In this document: piece after piece, positions 60,001 through 64,000 of the stretch
Position numbering within the stretch: the stretch's first letter is position 1
Layout of the letters: each line of letters begins with the position of its first letter
From: Skeletonema tropicum
Lineage: Eukaryota; Bacillariophyta; Thalassiosirophyceae; Thalassiosirales; Thalassiosiraceae
Assembly: GCA_037178625.1 (NCBI GenBank)
Contig: CM074139.1
Span: 1,798,001 to 1,862,000, forward strand
DNA length: 64,000 nucleotides
Reading direction: 5' to 3'
Translations under genes and position numbers: made by a program
Notes under the pieces: generated by a model
What the model saw: only the letters and a program-made list of their open reading frames with translations
Database searches by the model: none
What the model was told of the DNA's origin: nothing

Positions 60001-62005
60001 TAGTCTGGAGGAGGCATCTAAGATTCGAAGCTTTGCCAATTCCGTCCAAAGGCTTATTGACTTGAGTTTTGCCACTGTAATCAATGACGAGTTCCGGTCC
60101 ATTCTACGTCAGTGTTTTGTTGGCTTCGCGATGGTGTTTCACGACACAGACTCTTTGAAAGCAGGCAAGGGAATTCCAAGAGTAGTTGTAATCCGCCTCT
60201 TTGCCATTATATCAAGTATGGAAGAAAATGTTCTTCCATCGCGAGTGAGTTCGGATGACCTAGTCGACTACATGGATAATGCCGCGATAATTCTCGACAC
60301 CCTTGAGACTATGAATCTACTTCAAAGGGCTGGACATGGTTTGACAAAATCATCGGCATTGAACAAGTGGAACAAAACAGCCGGTGGCGCATCAACAGGT
60401 AGTGCTGCAGATCACAAATGTTACTCAATGCATGAATCAGTGAAAGCTATTGCGGAAGAGATGGCGAAGCGTAATACAATTGCCTTTGCTCCACTTTATA
60501 ATGACTTCCATTCATTCATGTCAAGTGGAGATGTTGTCCCCGAATGGGATGGTCCTCAATTCCCGTTTGACGAGTGCATGGTCTTGATGCTTGATGGAGA
60601 GGTTGCTGAGATGGCGGACTCAACGCAGAGTTCGTTGTATGAAAGGTGGAACATGGAGGAGTATTCTACCGAGAACACTCCATTGCATCTGATTCGAGCG
60701 AAGATGATTCCAAGGGCAGTTGAAGTGCTCGTTGATGAAGATTTCTGCAGCCGAAGAGTCATTGCACTTGGTCCGATTGAGGCAACGCGGAGACACGTTT
60801 CAGATTTGATTGAACTTCGCCGTGCCCACGCTTCATTCAATTCAAACAAGAAAGATGCAGCGAGTGAGATCAACATTGTTAGCACCGTCCAGGAAGGCGC
60901 AGCTTGCATCATTACTGAAGTTGTCCAGCAATCGCAAAGCTCTCCGAAGAGTTTAGATGTAGCAATATGCTTGTCAACGATGGGGGAGGGCCTGATTAAA
61001 GCACGTCAACCACGAGATGCATCAGAGAGGCTGGAAGAGGCGGCAGATTTATATCGTGAGTTGCTAGGGAAAAACCACATCGACTCAGGTCGCTCTGTTA
61101 ATGCACTCGCCAAATCGCTTGTGAAGGTCAACGAAACTCGTGCAGCGCTAGTTCGGTTTGGTGAAGCATCTTCAACGTTTGAGGAGTGCAAGTCTTCAAA
61201 TCACTTCGACTCCATAGCAAATTTGCAAGGTATGGCCAATCTGTTTGTTACTAGTGGCGATTTTCAGGCCGCCACAGCATTGTACGAAAATGTTATCAGC
61301 CGCAAAGCAAGTGTTCATGGCGAGTTCAGCGTCGCAACAGCGAAGACGATTAATGACTATGCTGTGATTTTGGCGAAGAATGGTAGAATGGATGATGCAC
61401 TTGCTAGATATGAAAAGTCCCGCGTCACCTACGAAAGAGCTTTGGAAGGCTTGCCACCCTCCATGTCGTGGCTTAATCATGGGGAGTCAGCCGCTAAGTG
61501 TGGTTTTGATATGGCCTTGATTCATTTAAACATTGCATCCATCAAATCGAAGAAGGGTGATATTGCTGGCGCGATCAACTCATATGAAACTGGAGTGCTG
61601 GGTCTCCGGAAGTACAAAGAAGAATTGGAACTGTCGGGTGATGATGCTGGTAGAAATAAGAACTCATCTCACATGCGCCATCTTGTATCGGCACTTGGTC
61701 GCGTTGGATCTCTCAAGCTCAAGCAGGGAGCAAAAGACGCCGCATTGGAGGCTTACGCTGCACTCTTCAAGGAGGTCGACCATGATAGTCCAACCGCATC
61801 AAGACTTGAAAAGGCAAAGGCACATATTAAGTGTGCTACGATTTACCGCCAGAGTGGGGAAAGAGAGGGTAACAAGCATGCCATTCTACACTTGCGAGAA
61901 GCATTTAATATGTACACAGAATTGTATGGACCAAAACACAAGGACACTGTTGCGGTTGCAACGTCGTTACAGCAATGGGTCGAGGAAAGCAATCACGGTC
62001 GATAA
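57020..62005 (+). CDS. NLR-like STAND NTPase: helical N-domain, NB-ARC, TPR
   Basis: Single 4986-nt exon, 1661 aa, ATG 57020. Residues 1-280 are low complexity (Ser/Asn/Gly/Thr). A predicted helical bundle follows (KTFHELAVGVKDAYE ~285, then ~367-453 with LDFLLALVEEVAIDTATRG, LRDVIKKCNKVLELML, KMLKKISHWNARVEKAL), reminiscent of HeLo/RPW8/MLKL-type four-helix domains. NB-ARC motifs: P-loop AGNGKTTLA (~725), Walker B ILICLDDVC (~862), VLITTR sensor (~897), GCGNSPLALRIAGGML as the GLPL motif (~956), and YSMHESV in the MHD position (~1135, MHE). From ~1310 to the end there are TPR repeats (for example AAICLSTMG...ASERLEEAADLYRELLGKNH, then AATALYENVISRKASVHGE, DDALARYEKSRVTYERAL). The architecture matches plant/fungal NLR and bacterial NB-ARC-TPR sensors: TPRs sense, NB-ARC switches, N-domain signals. 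A cytosolic immune or self-recognition role is inference. Confidence 0.85.
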   Translation: MVAEGGGNHNPLGGVTTAAPPPSISRGRKKRMPGSGAAATATLKQKSSSSGHSSSPAYNNNNNGENNDEEGLLVDFRHRNSSGGGGNSSSDEGDGGEGKLTTSPPPPSAITTALITTTTTTTSTTLESNENVNNSKGGGIETSSSSSHTTDNAITRGREKTKELLARAGKSLRSLSRSRSSRGGGDNNQGENYNNNNSSGGIGDLLFKRSSSSNSSSIPLGDTDSLSSSNYSNSSSNSSTALAMNDSSDSPIEMIITVTSCRSDAYHDQRAPGSTVKLPRRAPSALKTFHELAVGVKDAYEAGGCTPRLPNVGGVGGDGNSSIMGGEGEENNGGGGEQLITTNDTTPNNHHHPDTETMEGQRILFDFFGNLDFLLALVEEVAIDTATRGALKEDTTFRGLRDVIKKCNKVLELMLVRRERKYTLMFRIVGPRDVKMLKKISHWNARVEKALGNVTQDGDGDSTSLLRNRAMSDDTGSDVGSVSSMSSTSSRSSQVISAVVRRGRELLPTAGKVRARRATPTPRLRLRRSRSSDDSAAGEDGYSSDTVPMTTENLAKLQLSLDNSSSGGPNSSGAASNNMPGGLLPPQSVSQIHGDKKKKSAFTNNLTGGGTAVAGQVKPMTPKEELQDVIRSLRSEQMRAREAVGSSSSSDNNNGNVLDEIKSNFTPKAEIPSAVPKLPIEYIHRHRLMKQVVNCLLDRTGPRDTDDEAPFANTITCITSRHSDKAGNGKTTLAVAAIQTVEVREFFSDGIAWIHLGRTPLGEREIRRLYEQLYDQLLGSGDADVIDDDDPTNGMDDVDDGASSSSSDSNGGRNERSPRRMDSNVSGAGTKTNLAKSRRSFQGGELEGIKEDLARLVLSRKILICLDDVCRMEDAKWFLFGTRSDGNNSFENTPHRVLITTRIPGLVGPSITHEVFVRIFSEHEAVKLLLTAAGRRPNGLPKVSPVFAQARIIVKGCGNSPLALRIAGGMLRSRNRNWTLSSPAWKLLVEQCRTSLEEASKIRSFANSVQRLIDLSFATVINDEFRSILRQCFVGFAMVFHDTDSLKAGKGIPRVVVIRLFAIISSMEENVLPSRVSSDDLVDYMDNAAIILDTLETMNLLQRAGHGLTKSSALNKWNKTAGGASTGSAADHKCYSMHESVKAIAEEMAKRNTIAFAPLYNDFHSFMSSGDVVPEWDGPQFPFDECMVLMLDGEVAEMADSTQSSLYERWNMEEYSTENTPLHLIRAKMIPRAVEVLVDEDFCSRRVIALGPIEATRRHVSDLIELRRAHASFNSNKKDAASEINIVSTVQEGAACIITEVVQQSQSSPKSLDVAICLSTMGEGLIKARQPRDASERLEEAADLYRELLGKNHIDSGRSVNALAKSLVKVNETRAALVRFGEASSTFEECKSSNHFDSIANLQGMANLFVTSGDFQAATALYENVISRKASVHGEFSVATAKTINDYAVILAKNGRMDDALARYEKSRVTYERALEGLPPSMSWLNHGESAAKCGFDMALIHLNIASIKSKKGDIAGAINSYETGVLGLRKYKEELELSGDDAGRNKNSSHMRHLVSALGRVGSLKLKQGAKDAALEAYAALFKEVDHDSPTASRLEKAKAHIKCATIYRQSGEREGNKHAILHLREAFNMYTELYGPKHKDTVAVATSLQQWVEESNHGR

Positions 62006-62446
62006 AAGTAGGTACTGTGATAAAGATACTGACAAAATATTTGTTGTAGAAATACCACCCTACTCCTTCTATCTTCAGATGTAGACACTGTCTTGATCAA
62101 AGTGGTTGCGAAGACAGCATTTCGCTGGTGATATTGCGATAGATTATAATATCGTTCAGAGTCACATCCGATAAGTTGCAATGTTATTGTCAACGTTGAC
62201 TGGATATCAAATGTCTACTATACTGTCCAGTGTTTCCAGTACTACCAAGGACTACTGTGTGACCATTTTTGCCTGACCTGCGGCATCCGAATGGCGTTTA
62301 CTATTCCTTTTTACAGAAAAAGAAATGCCATTGCAACCTCTCTCTAGAGAGATATGTCGGGAGAGGAACAGACATTAGTAGTTAAACACTAAGTAATTGA
62401 TTGGTAGATAAGCGACGAACACGGCGAGCTCTCCTCTTGTCAGCAC
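62006..62446. other. Convergent intergenic
   Basis: 3' flanks of the NLR-like gene and the RRM gene. No ORF of note. A perfect GAGAGATATGTCGGGAGAGG-type purine stretch near 62345 has no evident role. Confidence 0.5.
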
Positions 62447-63355
62447 TTATTCTTTCCATTGTTGGCAGAAAACGGAGTTATTGGTTTGATCAGGACGAGG
62501 AGTATCCCTGTCCCTGCAATAAGTGACTACCAGAGCTTTCTTGTTCTTCTCGCCCACCTGAATATATATTAAGAGGAAACGAGTTATATGTGTGAATACA
62601 CATCATTATGGGCATACTATCATCGCATCATTTCTCAATCCTGCCATTTCTTTGAAAGATAGACTCACCTTATAGCCATTGAGGCTATGAACCGCAACAA
62701 CTGCATCGCTGAAGCGCTTGAACGTGACGAAGCCATATCCTTTCGATACGTTTTTGCCATCAACGATTTCTTGATGAATGCGAGCTCTGCGCAACTTGCC
62801 ATACTGAGAGAATAGCATGTAAAACTCTCCCTCTGTCATATCATTTGGCACATGGAAAACGAACAGATCCTTCTTGGGTCGTGCTGCCGCCGCCGCAGGG
62901 TGGCTGGAGCTTGCTGTTCCACCCTCTTGACAAGCACTAGCACTAGCATCAGCAATTGTGGCAGTCAGAGGAGGAGTTTGATTCGGTTTGGAGGCAGGCC
63001 ATGGATATGGATATCTCTGGTTCGTTTGATTGTTTGCGCCGCCATAGTCCATCTCCATCATTACCAGGAGATCTTCCTTGTCTATAAGGGCCCTGATCGT
63101 TTCATGATGGCGGAGCTTACGAACGTTTACAAGGACAAGGAGAGGGACGTATTCTCCATGTGGTGCGAGGTAAGGAGGAGAGGGCGATGATGAGGGTGAC
63201 CTTGCGGGTTGAGGTTGTAGCTGTTGATTCGATTCCAACGTAGGAAGAGCAGAACGTGATCTTTGTCTTTGTTGCAGCCATTGCTCGTGTGATGGACCTC
63301 CTATTGACCGGGGCTGGTGCTGGGACTTGGGCTGGGACAAAGCTTGACTACGATG
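62447..63355 (-). CDS. RRM RNA-binding protein (CELF/Bruno-like), 5' end unresolved
   Basis: The last two exons are clear: 62669-63355 (partial) and 62447-62557, joined across a 111-nt GTGAGT...TTCAG intron. Together they complete one RRM: RNP2 LFVFHVP, RNP1 KGYGFVTF, and the end LNGYK|VGEKNKKALVVTYC across the splice. The tail RDRDTPRPDQTNNSVFCQQWKE follows. RRM order and the MTEGEFYMLFSQYGKL helix resemble CELF/Bruno-type splicing and translation regulators. N-terminal to it is a Gln/Pro/Ser-rich region. The frame has no ATG and closes at a TGA at 63359-63361. A different minus frame upstream (about 63370-63640, with QPQPCPQPQPQPQPHTQW) looks like the preceding coding exon, so an intron or a frame error lies near 63360. 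Confidence 0.7.
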
Positions 63356-64000
63356 GAATCAACTGATTTATCCCCACCGGCACCGGAACTGTAGCTATGG
63401 TCGAAGCCGAGCTGTTCTATCGCTGGCCATTGGGTATGAGGCTGAGGCTGAGGCTGAGGCTGTGGGCAGGGTTGCGGCTGGAGCTGGGTGGCTCCATAAT
63501 GACCGGCGAAGGCAGCACCCTGCTGGTGATATTGCCATGCACGTGGAATATGAGGTCCTCCTCCTTGGATATGATCATAACCGTAACCAACAAAAGGAGC
63601 ACTGTCAGTGCAAGCCGTCGGTCGAAGAGAGAGGTGAGCGTGAAATCGATCTATGAGAGGTTACAGCTACAAATCTACGATTTCCAAGGTGACGCACGAC
63701 ACGTGGCACATATCTGTGCTGTCATCCCCCATCTTTGCCATCGAGAGATATCGGACTTGCCCAGGAACTAGAGACGCCAGCAATACGAGGAGATGCAAAG
63801 AACCACTGAGATAGAATAGATAATGAAAATGGTGGTGATTCTTGCTGGAAGCCCCCCGTTGGCAAGTCCTTCTTTGACGAATCCAAAACCCTATTGCGCG
63901 ATATCCCCTATCATATTATGACATACTCATGACAAGAGAAAAATCCCCCAGAATGTAGTAACTGAACCAATTGTTATTGCCCAAAAAGTTGTAAAAATTA
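63356..64000 (-). other. Probable upstream exon(s) of the RRM gene, then unresolved
   Basis: The minus strand of 63370-63640 reads a Gly/Tyr/Gln/Pro-rich segment (VGYGYDHIQGGGPHIP, then QPQPCPQPQPQPQPH) typical of the disordered flank of RRM proteins, preceded by a pyrimidine-rich acceptor candidate. The rest to the window end shows nothing recognisable. Confidence 0.4.

Noticed and set aside
1..64000. tRNA, rRNA or CRISPR features
   Set aside because: No cloverleaf, rRNA core sequence or spaced direct-repeat array was recognised on reading both strands; a tRNAscan or Rfam run would be decisive.

Overview
This is nuclear DNA of a eukaryote. Genes carry short GT-AG introns (about 73-190 nt), intergenic DNA is moderately A+T rich, and the families present are MORN, MATH-BTB, RRM, LETM1-like, SET-like, helicase-associated repeats, Ser/Thr-rich surface proteins and stand-alone bacterial-type signalling ATPases. 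That mix fits a photosynthetic stramenopile, most probably a diatom. The assignment is inferred from gene style, since there is no marker gene. No tRNA, rRNA or CRISPR was recognised.

Layout. 1-6.4 kb: a head-to-head inverted duplication of a large STAND/AAA_16 ATPase gene; the right copy is intact (5 exons, 1109 aa), the left copy is broken by a 31-nt deletion. 7-9 kb: MORN-repeat protein. 9.5-10 kb: non-coding DNA studded with the palindrome AATGCATT. 10.5-12.2 kb: secretory SET-like protein with an inverted paralogue at 34.3-36.0 kb. 12.4-15.9 kb: tandemly duplicated coiled-coil genes. 17.8-18.3 kb: a near-perfect long hairpin. 18.7-19.1 kb: tyrosine-recombinase remnant.

21.1-25.4 kb: a complete LTR retrotransposon (386/384-bp LTRs, TSD ACTAT) with one long unusual ORF that keeps a Ty1/copia RT segment but not the catalytic YVDD. 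26.7-27.3 kb: small spliced gene. 27.7-32.4 kb: a second complete LTR element (identical 230-bp LTRs, TSD GGCAC) of Ty3/gypsy type that has pol but no visible gag and an in-frame TGA upstream of pol. 33-34.2 kb: two small genes. 36.1-36.8 kb: 324-bp tandem repeat. 37.0-38.2 kb: secretory protein with four helicase-associated repeats.

39.8-49.9 kb: a MATH-BTB-SAP gene whose promoter and 5' end (2356 bp) are duplicated in direct orientation around a 4.4-kb segment encoding a 1279-aa transposase-like protein. 50-56 kb: mucin-like membrane protein, an unknown protein, a small secreted protein and a mitochondrial LETM1-like protein. 57-62 kb: a 1661-aa NLR-like protein (helical N-terminus, NB-ARC, TPR). 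62.4-63.4 kb: RRM protein.

The genes do not form one pathway. The themes are recent segmental duplication, very young mobile elements, and two kinds of STAND NTPase. Best candidates for something undescribed are the NLR-like protein, the 4.4-kb transposase-like segment between perfect 2.36-kb repeats, and the retroelement whose RT active site reads FNGG.
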